A stretch of 64,000 nucleotides of DNA from Microcella sp. (GTDB taxonomy: Bacteria; Actinomycetota; Actinomycetes; Actinomycetales; Microbacteriaceae), in NCBI RefSeq assembly GCF_025808395.1, contig NZ_CP075524.1:310001-374000 (forward strand). Direction: 5' to 3'. Shown here in pieces: positions 54,773 through 62,864 of the stretch. Position numbers and translations under genes: made by a program. Numbering within the stretch: position 1 is the stretch's first letter; each line of letters begins with the position of its first letter. The notes beneath the pieces were generated by a model. That model saw only the letters and a list, made by a program, of their open reading frames with translations. It searched no databases and was not told the origin of the DNA.

Positions 54773-57451
54773 GTGGCTGCGAAACCACGCGTGCACGAGA
54801 TCGCGAGCGAACTCGGCATCGAAAGCAAGGTCGCCCTCGAGAAGCTCAAAGAGCTCGGCGAGTTCGTCAAGAGCCCGTCATCGACGATCGAACCACCCGT
54901 CGCGCGCAAGCTGCGCGCGGCTCTCGAAGCTGAGGGCATCACCGCCCCGAAGGCCGCCGAGAAGCCCGCTGAGAAGCCGGCGGCGAAAGCCGCGGCCAAG
55001 CCGGCTCCTGCGCCGGCTCCTGCGCCGCCCGCGGCTGCCGAGCCGGCACCCGAGGCACCGGCACCCGAAGCACCCGCGAGCGAGCCGACGGCAGCGCCCG
55101 GCACCGACGGCGACGCCGCGGCTCGGCCCGCTGCTGCTGCTGGCCAGCCGCGCCCCGGCAACAATCCCTTCGCCTCGCAGCAGGGCATGGCCCGCCCCGG
55201 CCAGTCGCGCCCCGGCAACAACCCCTTCTCGTCGACGCAGGGCATGCCTCGCCCCGGCGGTGGCGCGATTCCGCGTCCGAGCGCACCCCGCCCAGGCGCA
55301 CCGCGTCCCGGCGCTCCGCGCCCGGATGGCGCTGGTCGCCCCGGCGCGCCGCGCGGCAACGCCCCCTACCAGCAGCGCACGGGCGGCCCCGGTGGTCGCC
55401 CGGCCGGCGCAGGCGGGTTCAGGCCCGGTGGCGCCGGCGGCGCACCCGGTGGCGGATTCAGCGGCCCTCGCCCCGGTGGCGGCGGCCGTGGCCGTGGCCC
55501 GGGTGGCGGCACCGCCGGCGCCTTCGGGCGCGGCGGCGGCAAGTCGAAGGCTCGCAAGTCGAAGCGCACGAAGCGGCAAGAGTTCGAGATGCGGGAGGCC
55601 CCGTCGGTCGGCGGCGTCAGTGTTCCCCGCGGCGACGGCAAGACCGTCATCCGTCTGCGCCAGGGTGCGTCGATCACCGATTTCGCCGACAAGCTCGAGA
55701 ACGCGACGGGCATGAGCTGCCCTCCCGGCAACCTCGTGACCGTGCTGTTCCACCTCGGTGAGATGGCCACGGCCACTGAGTCGCTCGACGGCGCCACGTT
55801 CGAGGTGCTCGGTGAAGAGCTCGGCTGGCGCATCGAGATCGTCTCGCCCGAAGACGAAGACAAAGAGCTGCTCGAGGCCTTCGACATCGATCTCGATGAA
55901 GAAGACCACGAAGATGACCTCGTCATCCGCCCGCCCGTCGTCACCGTCATGGGTCACGTCGACCACGGAAAGACCAAGCTGCTCGACGCGATTCGCGAGG
56001 CGAACGTCGTCGCGGGTGAGGCCGGCGGCATCACGCAGCACATCGGCGCGTACCAGGTCTGGACTGAGCACGAGGGCATCGAACGCGCCATCACCTTCAT
56101 CGACACCCCGGGTCACGAGGCCTTCACCGCCATGCGTGCTCGTGGTGCGCAAGTGACTGACGTCGCGATTCTCGTGGTGGCGGCCGATGACGGCATCATG
56201 CCCCAGACGGTCGAAGCGCTCAATCACGCGCAGGCCGCGAACGTGCCCATCGTCGTCGCCGTCAACAAGGTCGACAAAGAGGGCGCGAACCCGGCGAAGG
56301 TGCGTCAGCAGCTGACCGAGTTCGGGCTGGTCGCCGAAGAATACGGTGGAGACACCATGTTCATAGACGTCTCGGCGCTGCAGAACATGGGCATTCGAGA
56401 GCTACTGGATGCTGTGCTCTTGACCGCGGACGCCGGGCTCGACCTGCGCGCGAACCCCGCCCGCGATGCGCGCGGTGTCGCGATCGAAGCGAAGCTCGAC
56501 AAGGGCCGCGGCTCGGTCGCCACCGTGCTCATCCAGGCGGGCACGCTGCGCGTCGGCGACCCCATCGTGGCCGGAACGGCCTACGGTCGCGTTCGCGCAA
56601 TGACCGACGAGAACGGTGAGAAGGTCGAAGAGGCCTACCCCTCGCGCCCGGTGCAGGTGCAGGGTCTCTCGAGTGTTCCCCGCGCAGGTGACACGTTCAT
56701 CGTCACCGACGATGACCGCACCGCGCGTCAGATCGCCGAGAAGCGCGAGGCTGCCGAGCGCAATGCACTGCTGGCGAAGGCCCGCAAGCGCATCAGCCTC
56801 GAAGACTTCACCAAGGCCCTCGAAGACGGCAAGGTCGAGTCGCTCAACCTCATCATCAAGGGTGACGTCTCCGGTGCCGTCGAGGCGCTCGAAGAGGCGC
56901 TGCTCAAGATCGAGGTCGACGACAGCGTGCAGCTGCGCATCATCCACCGCGGTGTGGGTGCCGTCACCGAGAGCGACGTCAACCTCGCGACGATCGACAA
57001 CGCCATCATCGTGGGCTTCAACGTGCGCCCCGACACGAAGGCTCGTGAGCGTGCTCAGCGCGAAGGCGTCGACATCCGGTTCTACTCGGTCATCTACGCC
57101 GCGCTCGAAGAGATCGAGAGCTCGCTCAAGGGCATGCTCAAGCCCGAGTTCGAAGAGGTGCAGTCGGGTGTCGCCGAGGTTCGCGAGATCTTCCGCTCGT
57201 CGAAGGTCGGCAACATCGCCGGTGTCATCGTGCGCAGCGGAACGATCACCCGCAACGCCAAGGCGCGGGTCATCCGCGACGGCGTCGTGGTGGGCGACAA
57301 CCTCGCCATTGAGTCGCTGCGTCGATTCAAAGACGACGTGACCGAGGTGCGCACCGACTTCGAGTGCGGTATCGGTCTCGGCAAGTTCAACGACATCCAG
57401 ATCGGCGATGAGATCGAGACGATCGAGATGAAAGAGAAGGTGCGCGCCTAG
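54773..57451 (+). CDS. infB: Translation initiation factor IF-2
   Basis: GTPase that places initiator tRNA on the ribosome; 892 residues. The N-terminal IF2-N module is VHEIASELGIESKVALEKLKELGEFVKS. A long low-complexity Ala/Pro then Gly/Arg/Pro region (residues about 55-275) includes two near-identical RPGNNPF segments. A second IF2-N-like module precedes the G domain: G1 GHVDHGKT, G3 DTPGHE, G4 NKVD, G5 SALQ. Domains II, III and IV follow (RVGDPIVAG; IIKGDVSGAVEALEEAL; the C-terminal barrel ending IEMKEKVRA). GTG start at 54773 with AGGAG 4 nt upstream; the ATG at 54731 would add an unrelated stretch. Confidence 0.97.
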   Translation: MAAKPRVHEIASELGIESKVALEKLKELGEFVKSPSSTIEPPVARKLRAALEAEGITAPKAAEKPAEKPAAKAAAKPAPAPAPAPPAAAEPAPEAPAPEAPASEPTAAPGTDGDAAARPAAAAGQPRPGNNPFASQQGMARPGQSRPGNNPFSSTQGMPRPGGGAIPRPSAPRPGAPRPGAPRPDGAGRPGAPRGNAPYQQRTGGPGGRPAGAGGFRPGGAGGAPGGGFSGPRPGGGGRGRGPGGGTAGAFGRGGGKSKARKSKRTKRQEFEMREAPSVGGVSVPRGDGKTVIRLRQGASITDFADKLENATGMSCPPGNLVTVLFHLGEMATATESLDGATFEVLGEELGWRIEIVSPEDEDKELLEAFDIDLDEEDHEDDLVIRPPVVTVMGHVDHGKTKLLDAIREANVVAGEAGGITQHIGAYQVWTEHEGIERAITFIDTPGHEAFTAMRARGAQVTDVAILVVAADDGIMPQTVEALNHAQAANVPIVVAVNKVDKEGANPAKVRQQLTEFGLVAEEYGGDTMFIDVSALQNMGIRELLDAVLLTADAGLDLRANPARDARGVAIEAKLDKGRGSVATVLIQAGTLRVGDPIVAGTAYGRVRAMTDENGEKVEEAYPSRPVQVQGLSSVPRAGDTFIVTDDDRTARQIAEKREAAERNALLAKARKRISLEDFTKALEDGKVESLNLIIKGDVSGAVEALEEALLKIEVDDSVQLRIIHRGVGAVTESDVNLATIDNAIIVGFNVRPDTKARERAQREGVDIRFYSVIYAALEEIESSLKGMLKPEFEEVQSGVAEVREIFRSSKVGNIAGVIVRSGTITRNAKARVIRDGVVVGDNLAIESLRRFKDDVTEVRTDFECGIGLGKFNDIQIGDEIETIEMKEKVRA

Positions 57452-57548
57452 CGCGTTCTCGGTGCGGCCCGTCGATCTGCGCGATCGGCAGGCCGCGCCG
57501 CCTCGAGCATCACCCGGTGCCGACAGCTACAGCAGTCAGGAGCAGCTC

Positions 57549-57983
57549 ATGTCAGGCAACCCTCGCGCCCGCAAGGTCGCCGACCGCATCAAAGAGGTCG
57601 TTGCTCAGCGACTCGACAAGGGTCTGCGCGACCCCAGGCTGGGGTTCGTGACCATCACCGACGTGCAAGTGACGGGCGATCTGCAGCACGCGTCGATCTT
57701 CTACACAGTGCTGGGCACCGAGCAAGAGCGCGCCGACAGCGCGGCGGCGCTGACCGCGGCGACGGGGATGCTCAGAACCGAGGTGGGCCGCAACCTCAAC
57801 ACGCGCCTCACCCCGTCGATCGAGTTCATTCTCGACGGCATTCCTGAGAACGCCGCGTCGATCGAGGCGCTGCTGCGCGAGGCTCGTGAGCGCGACGCGC
57901 AGACCGAGTCAGAGGCCGCGACGGCGCAGTACGCCGGTGACCCCGACCCCTACATCAAGCCGCGCGAGCTCGACGAAGAGTAG
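57549..57983 (+). CDS. rbfA: Ribosome-binding factor A
   Basis: Small KH-type factor needed for 16S rRNA 5'-end maturation; 144 residues. Seen: NPRARKVADRIKEVVAQRLDKGLRDPRLGFVTITDVQVTGDL in pieces across the N-terminal half, ASIFYTVLGTEQER, and TRLTPSIEFILDGIPENAASIEALL. The ATG at 57549 has an AGGAG site; the frame opens at 57462 without family similarity. Last gene of the nusA-infB-rbfA run; its stop abuts the stop of the convergent SdpI-like gene with no gap. truB, which often follows, is absent. Confidence 0.96.
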   Translation: MSGNPRARKVADRIKEVVAQRLDKGLRDPRLGFVTITDVQVTGDLQHASIFYTVLGTEQERADSAAALTAATGMLRTEVGRNLNTRLTPSIEFILDGIPENAASIEALLREARERDAQTESEAATAQYAGDPDPYIKPRELDEE

Positions 57984-58340
57984 TCACGCGTCGTCGGCGG
58001 CCTGATCGGCGACCACCTGCCCGCGCAGCCCGCCGCCGAACAGCGCCACGGCTGCCAGGAACATGACGGCGGCCTTCGCGATGATCCAGGGCAGCAGCAG
58101 GCCCGTGATGGCGAGCAGCAGTGCAGCGGCCGATGTGGCGATCACGATCGGCAGGGCAGCACGGTGCCCTGCCTCCCAGGCGACCGCGTTCTGCAGCAGG
58201 CTGTCGCTGCGATACCCGATCCATCGGTTGGGGCGCAGCCGGCCGCTGGCGGCGAGCCACATGATGGCGCTGAATCCGAGTGACCCGGCGATCAGAAACG
58301 CGCCGGTGAGCAGGAGGGCGTCTTCGCCGGTGATGTCCAC
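57984..58340 (-). CDS. SdpI/YhfL family membrane protein
   Basis: A 118-residue membrane protein with three predicted helices. The SdpI-family motif is WIGYRSDSLLQNAVAWEAGHR, following a first helix LLLTGAFLIAGSLGFSAIMW. The founding member is the immunity and signalling protein for the SdpC toxin of Bacillus, but most homologues are of unknown role and no toxin gene is adjacent. The GTG start at 58340 was preferred to an ATG at 58481, which would add a Cys-rich stretch unlike a membrane protein and run through the divergent promoter region. Confidence 0.82.
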   Translation of the reverse strand: MDITGEDALLLTGAFLIAGSLGFSAIMWLAASGRLRPNRWIGYRSDSLLQNAVAWEAGHRAALPIVIATSAAALLLAITGLLLPWIIAKAAVMFLAAVALFGGGLRGQVVADQAADDA

Positions 58341-58382
58341 GCCCCCAGAGTACGGGTTCGCGCGCGCGATCGAGCGCTGAGG

Positions 58383-58429
58383 TGCGCAGATGCGCTTCGT
58401 CTGCGCAGGGGTCTGCTCACCTGAGCAGA
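58383..58429. promoter_or_regulatory. Two perfect dyads in the divergent sdpI-like / sugar kinase region
   Basis: TGCGCAGA-N9-TCTGCGCA at 58383-58407 and TCTGCTCA-CC-TGAGCAGA at 58412-58429, both with 8-bp perfect arms and sharing the TCTG/CAGA element. Because genes diverge here, terminators are not expected, so operator sites are more likely. Confidence 0.5.
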
Positions 58430-58483
58430 TGCTTGCCGTCGACGCTCGAGTGTCAGTACAGTCACGACACCGTTTGTTCATAG

Positions 58484-58497
58484 TTGTCTACAGACAA
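58484..58497. promoter_or_regulatory. Candidate GntR operator before the nucleoside-salvage operon
   Basis: TTGTCT-AC-AGACAA, a perfect 6-bp dyad 8 nt upstream of the kinase ATG. HutC-type GntR regulators recognise similar GTCTA-centred palindromes (for example DasR and NagR sites). The operon encodes a HutC-type GntR protein, so autoregulation by occlusion of the start region is likely. Confidence 0.6.
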
Positions 58498-58505
58498 GGT
58501 GATCG

Positions 58506-59426
58506 ATGACGATCGCAGTTCTCGGCGGGTACGGCGTCGGAATCACGATGCGCGTTCCCCGCATGCCGCGGGCCGGCGAGACGGTCTCGGGCGGCGTGCT
58601 GAGCCGAGAGCACGGTGGCAAGGGCTCGAATCAGGCCATCGCCATCGCGCGGTGGGGCGGCAGCCCCGCGTTGATCACCGCGGTGGGCGATGACGTCGAA
58701 GGCCGAAGTGCTCGCGATCTGTGGGCGAGCGAGTCGGTCGATGCCACGGCCGTGGCCACGGTCGACGCCGCCACCATGGCGGGCGTCATCCTGGTCGACG
58801 GAGCGGGAGAGAACCGCATCGCGATCGCTGCGGGCGCGCTCGACTCTGTGTGGGGTGCACGAGTCGAGCCGCTCGCGGCTCACGCCCTCAGCGATGCCGA
58901 TGCCCTCGTGATCTCGCTCGAGATTCCGCACGACGCTGCGCTGCAGTGCGCCGCGCTCGCGCGCCGGGCCGGCATCACCGTGATCCTCAACCCCGCCCCC
59001 GCCGAGGGGGTGCCGGTCGAGCTGTGGCAGAGCGCCGACGTGCTCGTGCCGAACCAGTCCGAAGCCCGCGCGCTGCTCGGTGACGACGGCGATGCTGAGG
59101 GCTCGCACGTGGATGACGACCTCGCACTCGCCCGACGACTCGCCGAGCGGGCGTCTGGCACGGTCGTGGTGACCTGCGGCGAGGCAGGCGCAGTCATCGC
59201 CGATCGAGCAGGGGTGCGCCGCGTCACCGCGCCAGCGGTCGCCGTCATCGACACGACCGGCGCAGGCGACACGTTCGTCGGCGTGCTCGCGGCAGAGCTC
59301 GTGCGGGGCGTCGACCTCGACGACGCTGTCGACACCGCGTGCCGCGCGGCCGCGCATTCGGTGACGCGTCACGGAGTGGTCGACGGCATTCCTCGTCGCG
59401 ACGAGATCATTCGGGAGGTGGCATGA
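58506..59426 (+). CDS. PfkB-family carbohydrate kinase, ribokinase-like
   Basis: A 306-residue sugar kinase. The N-terminal substrate motif GGKGSNQA is at 38-45, NPAPAEGVPVELW and VLVPNQSEARALLG mark the central fold, and the C-terminal catalytic signature DTTGAGDTF with base Asp255 is intact. Pattern fits ribokinase or deoxyribokinase, giving (deoxy)ribose 5-phosphate. The next gene, DeoC, cleaves deoxyribose 5-phosphate and overlaps by ATGA, which favours deoxyribose as at least one substrate. Promoter-proximal gene of the operon, behind a GntR-type dyad. Confidence 0.9.
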   Translation: MTIAVLGGYGVGITMRVPRMPRAGETVSGGVLSREHGGKGSNQAIAIARWGGSPALITAVGDDVEGRSARDLWASESVDATAVATVDAATMAGVILVDGAGENRIAIAAGALDSVWGARVEPLAAHALSDADALVISLEIPHDAALQCAALARRAGITVILNPAPAEGVPVELWQSADVLVPNQSEARALLGDDGDAEGSHVDDDLALARRLAERASGTVVVTCGEAGAVIADRAGVRRVTAPAVAVIDTTGAGDTFVGVLAAELVRGVDLDDAVDTACRAAAHSVTRHGVVDGIPRRDEIIREVA

Positions 59427-60124
59427 CAGGGGCATCGGTCGATGCGCTGACGGGGTCGTCGCTCGCGAGCGTCATCCAGCACACGCTCATCGCGGCCGAC
59501 GTCACGCACGATCGCGTGGTCGCTCATGCCGAAGAGTGCCTGCAGTGGGGCTTCAACGCTGCCATGGTCTCTGGCACCTGGGTGCGAGAGGTCGCCGCCG
59601 TGCTCTCTGGTTCAAGCGTGCTGGTCGCGTCGGCGCTCGATTTTCCGATCGTGGGCATCACGACCCCTGCCGGAAAAGCCGCAGAGGCAGCGCAACTGGT
59701 CGCCGACGGCGCGCAGCAGCTCGACATCGGCTGCCAGATCGGCTGGCTCAAGAGCGGTCGCTTCGACGATTTCAGAGACGACATCGCCGGTGTCGTGCGC
59801 GCGAGCGGGGTGCCGATCAAGGTCATGCTCGAGCTGCCGCTGCTGACGAAGCACGAGCGCGAAGCCGCAGTCGAACTGGCGATGGAGGCAGGGGCGGCGT
59901 ATCTCAAGAATGCGAGCAGCGGCGCCGTCGAGATCGCCAACGCCGACAGCATCAGGTGGTTGGCCGATCGAGCACGCGACGGAGTCAGAGTGAAGGCCTC
60001 GGGGGGCATCACGACCACGGCCACGGTGACCGAGCTCGTCGAGGCGGGCGCCTCGCTCGTCGGCACGAGCGCGGGCATCGCCATCGTGCAGGGCACCGCC
60101 GATGAGATGACGCGGAGCTACTGA
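59423..60124 (+). CDS. deoC: Deoxyribose-phosphate aldolase (DeoC family)
   Basis: Class I aldolase splitting 2-deoxyribose 5-phosphate into glyceraldehyde 3-phosphate and acetaldehyde; 233 residues. Schiff-base Lys162 lies in YLKNASSG, the second catalytic Lys191 in VRVKASGGITT, and Asp101 in QQLDIGCQIG, matching the K167/K201/D102 arrangement of E. coli DeoC. The motif around Lys162 (KNASSG instead of KTSTG) and the LDIGCQIG strand are divergent, so related DeoC-like substrates cannot be excluded. ATG overlaps the kinase stop; the GntR gene starts 2 nt after its end. Confidence 0.85.
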   Translation: MTGASVDALTGSSLASVIQHTLIAADVTHDRVVAHAEECLQWGFNAAMVSGTWVREVAAVLSGSSVLVASALDFPIVGITTPAGKAAEAAQLVADGAQQLDIGCQIGWLKSGRFDDFRDDIAGVVRASGVPIKVMLELPLLTKHEREAAVELAMEAGAAYLKNASSGAVEIANADSIRWLADRARDGVRVKASGGITTTATVTELVEAGASLVGTSAGIAIVQGTADEMTRSY

Positions 60125-60126
60125 TC

Positions 60127-60912
60127 ATGGCGATCTTCGAACGGCGTCAACCGGCCGCGACCGTCGACCGCTCTGGGCCCACGGCGCTGCACACTCAGAT
60201 CTCAGACACGATCCGCGCCACGATCGGTTCGGGGGCGTGGCCGGTCGGTCATCGACTGCCGGCCGAGCCAGAGCTCGCCGTCGACCTGAAGGTGAGCAGG
60301 GGCACGCTGCGCCGCGCGCTGTCGACCCTGGTCGACGAGGGGCTGCTCACGCAGAGTCCAGGCAAGGGCACCTACGTCATCGCCGTGCCCACCGCCCCGC
60401 GAGCCGAAGGCGAGCTGCGCGGCATCGCCGAAGACTTCGCCCGGCAGGGCCTGCGGTTGACCACGACGGTGCTGCGGGCAGAGCTCGATGTGCCCGACAC
60501 CGCGGTCAGCACGGTGCTGCACGTGCTCGCCGACGAGCCCGTCGTGTGCCTGACGCGCGTGCGAAGCACCGACTCCACTCCCATCGCCCTGCTCAACAAC
60601 TACGTGCGCGCAGATCTCGCACCGGGTCTCGAGAAACTCGACCTCGTGAGTCGCACGCTGTTCGAGCTGCTCGAGGTGCACTTCGGCCTGGCGCTCGCCT
60701 TCGCGCGTCGCGACTTCGCGGCTCGAGCAGCGACGGCCGAGGTCGCGCAGCACCTCGCGGTCGCGGTGGGCGCGCCCGTGCTGCACATGACGCAGACGGC
60801 ATATCTCGCCGATGGCCGGCCCATCGAGCACTCTGAGGTCTGGATCGCGAGCGACGAGGTGCACGTGAGCATGGTGCTCGAGCGCCCGCAGAAATTCGAG
60901 GTGGCATTGTGA
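60127..60912 (+). CDS. GntR family regulator, HutC subfamily
   Basis: A 261-residue regulator. The winged helix domain covers residues about 18-80 (LHTQISDTIRATIGSGAWPVG, LPAEPELAVDLKVSRGTLRRALSTLVDEGLLTQSPGKGTYVI in part). A UTRA ligand-binding domain follows (DTAVSTVLHVLADEPVVCLTRVR, LFELLEVHFGLAL). UTRA regulators usually sense the phosphorylated or free sugar of the pathway. It lies within the operon, between deoC and the nucleoside hydrolase, and its probable operator is the TTGTCT/AGACAA dyad before the first gene. The hydrolase gene overlaps its end by GTGA. Confidence 0.93.
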   Translation: MAIFERRQPAATVDRSGPTALHTQISDTIRATIGSGAWPVGHRLPAEPELAVDLKVSRGTLRRALSTLVDEGLLTQSPGKGTYVIAVPTAPRAEGELRGIAEDFARQGLRLTTTVLRAELDVPDTAVSTVLHVLADEPVVCLTRVRSTDSTPIALLNNYVRADLAPGLEKLDLVSRTLFELLEVHFGLALAFARRDFAARAATAEVAQHLAVAVGAPVLHMTQTAYLADGRPIEHSEVWIASDEVHVSMVLERPQKFEVAL

Positions 60913-61859
60913 CGACGAAGGTGATCATCGACTGCGACACCGGCTCTGACGACGCCGTGGCCATCATGGCGGCGGCGCTGCACCCCGCTCTCGAGCTCGT
61001 CGCCGTCACGACGGTGAACGGCAATGTTCCGCTCGAGAACACCACAGACAACTCGCTGCGCGTGCTCGATGCGATCGGCAGCACTGTTCCCGTGCATCCT
61101 GGCGCCCCTCGGCCGCTCATCCGGCCCGATTTCCCGATTCCGCGCGACGTGCTCAACGCGGGGCGCGAAGAATTCCAGAAGCGCAAGCTCGACCTGCCAG
61201 ACCCGGTCTCGACGGCGTCGTCGCAGGGTGCTGTCGACACGCTCATCGCGCACTATCTCGGGGAGGACGGCCCTGACACGGTGCTCGTCGCCGTCGGCCC
61301 GCTCACCAACGTGGCCGCGGCCCTCGCGGCCGAGCCTCGGCTCGCGGCCCGTATTCCCCGCCTCGTGATCATGGGCGGGGCTCGAGGGTGGGGAAACGTC
61401 TCGGCCACGGCTGAGTTCAACTTCTGGGTCGACCCCGAGGCGGCGGCCGCAGTGCTGTCGGCGGGCATCGCCGATGTGCTCATCCTGCCGCTCGACGCGA
61501 CGCACGATGCGGCACTCAGTCGCGCGCACTGCGATCGCTTCGAGTCTCTCGGCACGCCGGGTGCGGTGGCGACGGCGGATCTCGTGCGGCAGCGCATCGA
61601 CACCTATCCGGGGTCAGAGCACACCCCCTTCGACGCCGCCCCCGTGCACGACGCTCTCTGCATCGCCGCACTCGTGCGACCCGACGTGCTGACTCACGTC
61701 GTGAGCGCCGCGACCGCTGTCGAGACCGCGGGAATCTTCAGTGTCGGGGCCCTCGTCATCGACGATCGCCCGTGGTCGCCACTGCCGCACAACGCTCGCG
61801 TCGCCCTGCGCGCCGATGCCGACATCTTCGCCGACGTTCTCATCGAGGCGTTCCGATGA
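60909..61859 (+). CDS. Inosine/uridine-preferring nucleoside hydrolase
   Basis: Calcium-dependent hydrolase that splits nucleosides into base and ribose; 316 residues. The diagnostic DxDxxxDD is Asp8, Asp10, Asp14 and Asp15 (IIDCDTGSDDA). VHPGAPRPLIRP, LVAVGPLTNVAAALAAEPRLA, LVIMGGARGWGNVSATAEFNFWVDPEAA and PVHDALCIAALV with the C-terminal Ca ligand are all present. No signal peptide, so it acts on imported nucleosides. GTG start coupled to the GntR stop. With the kinase and DeoC it forms a hydrolytic, phosphorylase-free salvage route. Confidence 0.93.
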   Translation: MTTKVIIDCDTGSDDAVAIMAAALHPALELVAVTTVNGNVPLENTTDNSLRVLDAIGSTVPVHPGAPRPLIRPDFPIPRDVLNAGREEFQKRKLDLPDPVSTASSQGAVDTLIAHYLGEDGPDTVLVAVGPLTNVAAALAAEPRLAARIPRLVIMGGARGWGNVSATAEFNFWVDPEAAAAVLSAGIADVLILPLDATHDAALSRAHCDRFESLGTPGAVATADLVRQRIDTYPGSEHTPFDAAPVHDALCIAALVRPDVLTHVVSAATAVETAGIFSVGALVIDDRPWSPLPHNARVALRADADIFADVLIEAFR

Positions 61860-62088
61860 CGACACCCCTTCTCGGCTCCTTCGCCGTCGGTTCGACGGCC
61901 CCAGACTCCGACCGCCCTCACCTCAGACGATGGGTCGCATCCAGCGATCAGCGTCGGGGTGGTGCGGCCGAAGCGCTCCACAAGAGCGAACCCCGGTTGA
62001 TCGTCGATGGTGACGCCTCAACCACCTCGAGTTCCGGTCAGCAGTGCTGCCGACCGGACGTTCACCCCCGAATCGAAAGGCACGGATC
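61860..62088 (+). promoter_or_regulatory. Structured 229-nt leader upstream of the ECF S component
   Basis: No convincing gene. Successive pairings can be drawn: CGGGGT (61955-61960) with ACCCCG (61990-61995), enclosing CGCTC-CACAA-GAGCG (61974-61988); GGTTGA (61995-62000) with TCAACC (62018-62023); and a long dyad 62033-62058 (TCCGGTC...GACCGGA with inner GCAG/CTGC) that ends 30 nt before the start codon. It may be a cis-regulatory RNA or riboswitch controlling transporter expression. I could not match it to a riboswitch class I know. The terminal dyad could alternatively be a DNA operator. Confidence 0.45.
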
Positions 62089-62802
62089 ATGACCAACGCC
62101 CCAGTGGCGTCTGCTCCGAAGAAGAGCAGCCGCTTCAACCGCAACAACCTGCCGACGACACTCATCGTCACGCTCATTCCGGTGTGTGTGGCGCTCAACA
62201 TCGTCGGCGGCTACATCGCCTCAGCATTGCGACTGCCGGTCTACCTCGACATGATCGGCACCGCGATCTCGGCGATCGTGCTCGGCCCCTGGTGGGGCGC
62301 GCTCGTCGGTGTTCTCACCAACACCGGCTCGGCACTCATCACCGGACCGGTGAGCCTGCCGTTCGCGCTCGTCAACGTCGTCGGCGCCCTGCTCTGGGGC
62401 TACGGCGTGCGCTCGTGGGGCCTCGGCCGCACGATTCCGCGGTTCTTCCTGCTGAACATCATCGTCGCCGTCGCGTGCACCATCGTTGCGGCCCCGATCA
62501 TCGTTCTGGTCTTCGGTGGAGCGACCGGTGCGGGTGCTGATGCACTGACCGGAACCTTCCTCGCAGTCGGGCAGAACCTCGTGGGTTCAGTGCTCTCGTC
62601 GAACATCCTGACGTCTCTGGCAGACAAGATCATCGCGGGCTTCGTAGCGCTCGCGATCATCGAAGCGCTGCCGAAATCGTTGACGCAGAATCTCGACATA
62701 GTGAAGGCGACACCACTCAAGGGCGTTCTGCTCGCCGTTGCCGGTGTCGTCGTCGGTGTGCTGATCGTCGTCGTGTTCCTCGCCATCAACGCGGGCGCCT
62801 AG
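62089..62802 (+). CDS. ECF transporter S component (substrate-binding membrane subunit)
   Basis: A 237-residue membrane protein with about six helices after a short basic N-terminus (KKSSRFNRNNL). Features of ECF S components: VYLDMIGTAISAIVLGPWWGALVGVLTNT and PFALVNVVGALLWGYGVRSW, followed by helices AVACTIVAAPIIVLVF and LVGSVLSSNILTSLADKIIAGF. It binds the substrate while the A/T module supplies energy. The ATPase genes follow directly. Substrate is not defined by sequence; position after the nucleoside hydrolase points to a nucleoside, deoxynucleoside or free sugar. ATG at 62089 has an AAAGG site; the frame extends to 62044 without support. Confidence 0.85.
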   Translation: MTNAPVASAPKKSSRFNRNNLPTTLIVTLIPVCVALNIVGGYIASALRLPVYLDMIGTAISAIVLGPWWGALVGVLTNTGSALITGPVSLPFALVNVVGALLWGYGVRSWGLGRTIPRFFLLNIIVAVACTIVAAPIIVLVFGGATGAGADALTGTFLAVGQNLVGSVLSSNILTSLADKIIAGFVALAIIEALPKSLTQNLDIVKATPLKGVLLAVAGVVVGVLIVVVFLAINAGA

Positions 62803-62816
62803 GCACGAACAACCCC

Positions 62817-62850
62817 GTCCGGGCGCGCGGCAGCAGTCGCGCGCCCGGAC
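62817..62850 (+). promoter_or_regulatory. 13-bp intercistronic hairpin between S component and ATPase genes
   Basis: Perfect arms at 62817-62829 and 62838-62850 (core GTCCGGGCGCGCG) enclose an 8-nt loop. It ends 4 nt before the GGAGG of the ecfA gene. No T-run. Likely an attenuator or RNA-stability element setting the ratio of S component to ATPases. Confidence 0.65.
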
Positions 62851-62864
62851 GCTACGGAGGAATC

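Noticed and set aside
61856..62092. 78-codon ORF filling the gap between nucleoside hydrolase and ECF S component, with ATGA overlaps at both ends
   Set aside because: The overlaps look like coupling, but third-position GC is visibly lower than in neighbours, the product has no domain-like pattern (Ser/Arg/Pro-rich, QQCCRPD), and the same bases form helices of a leader.
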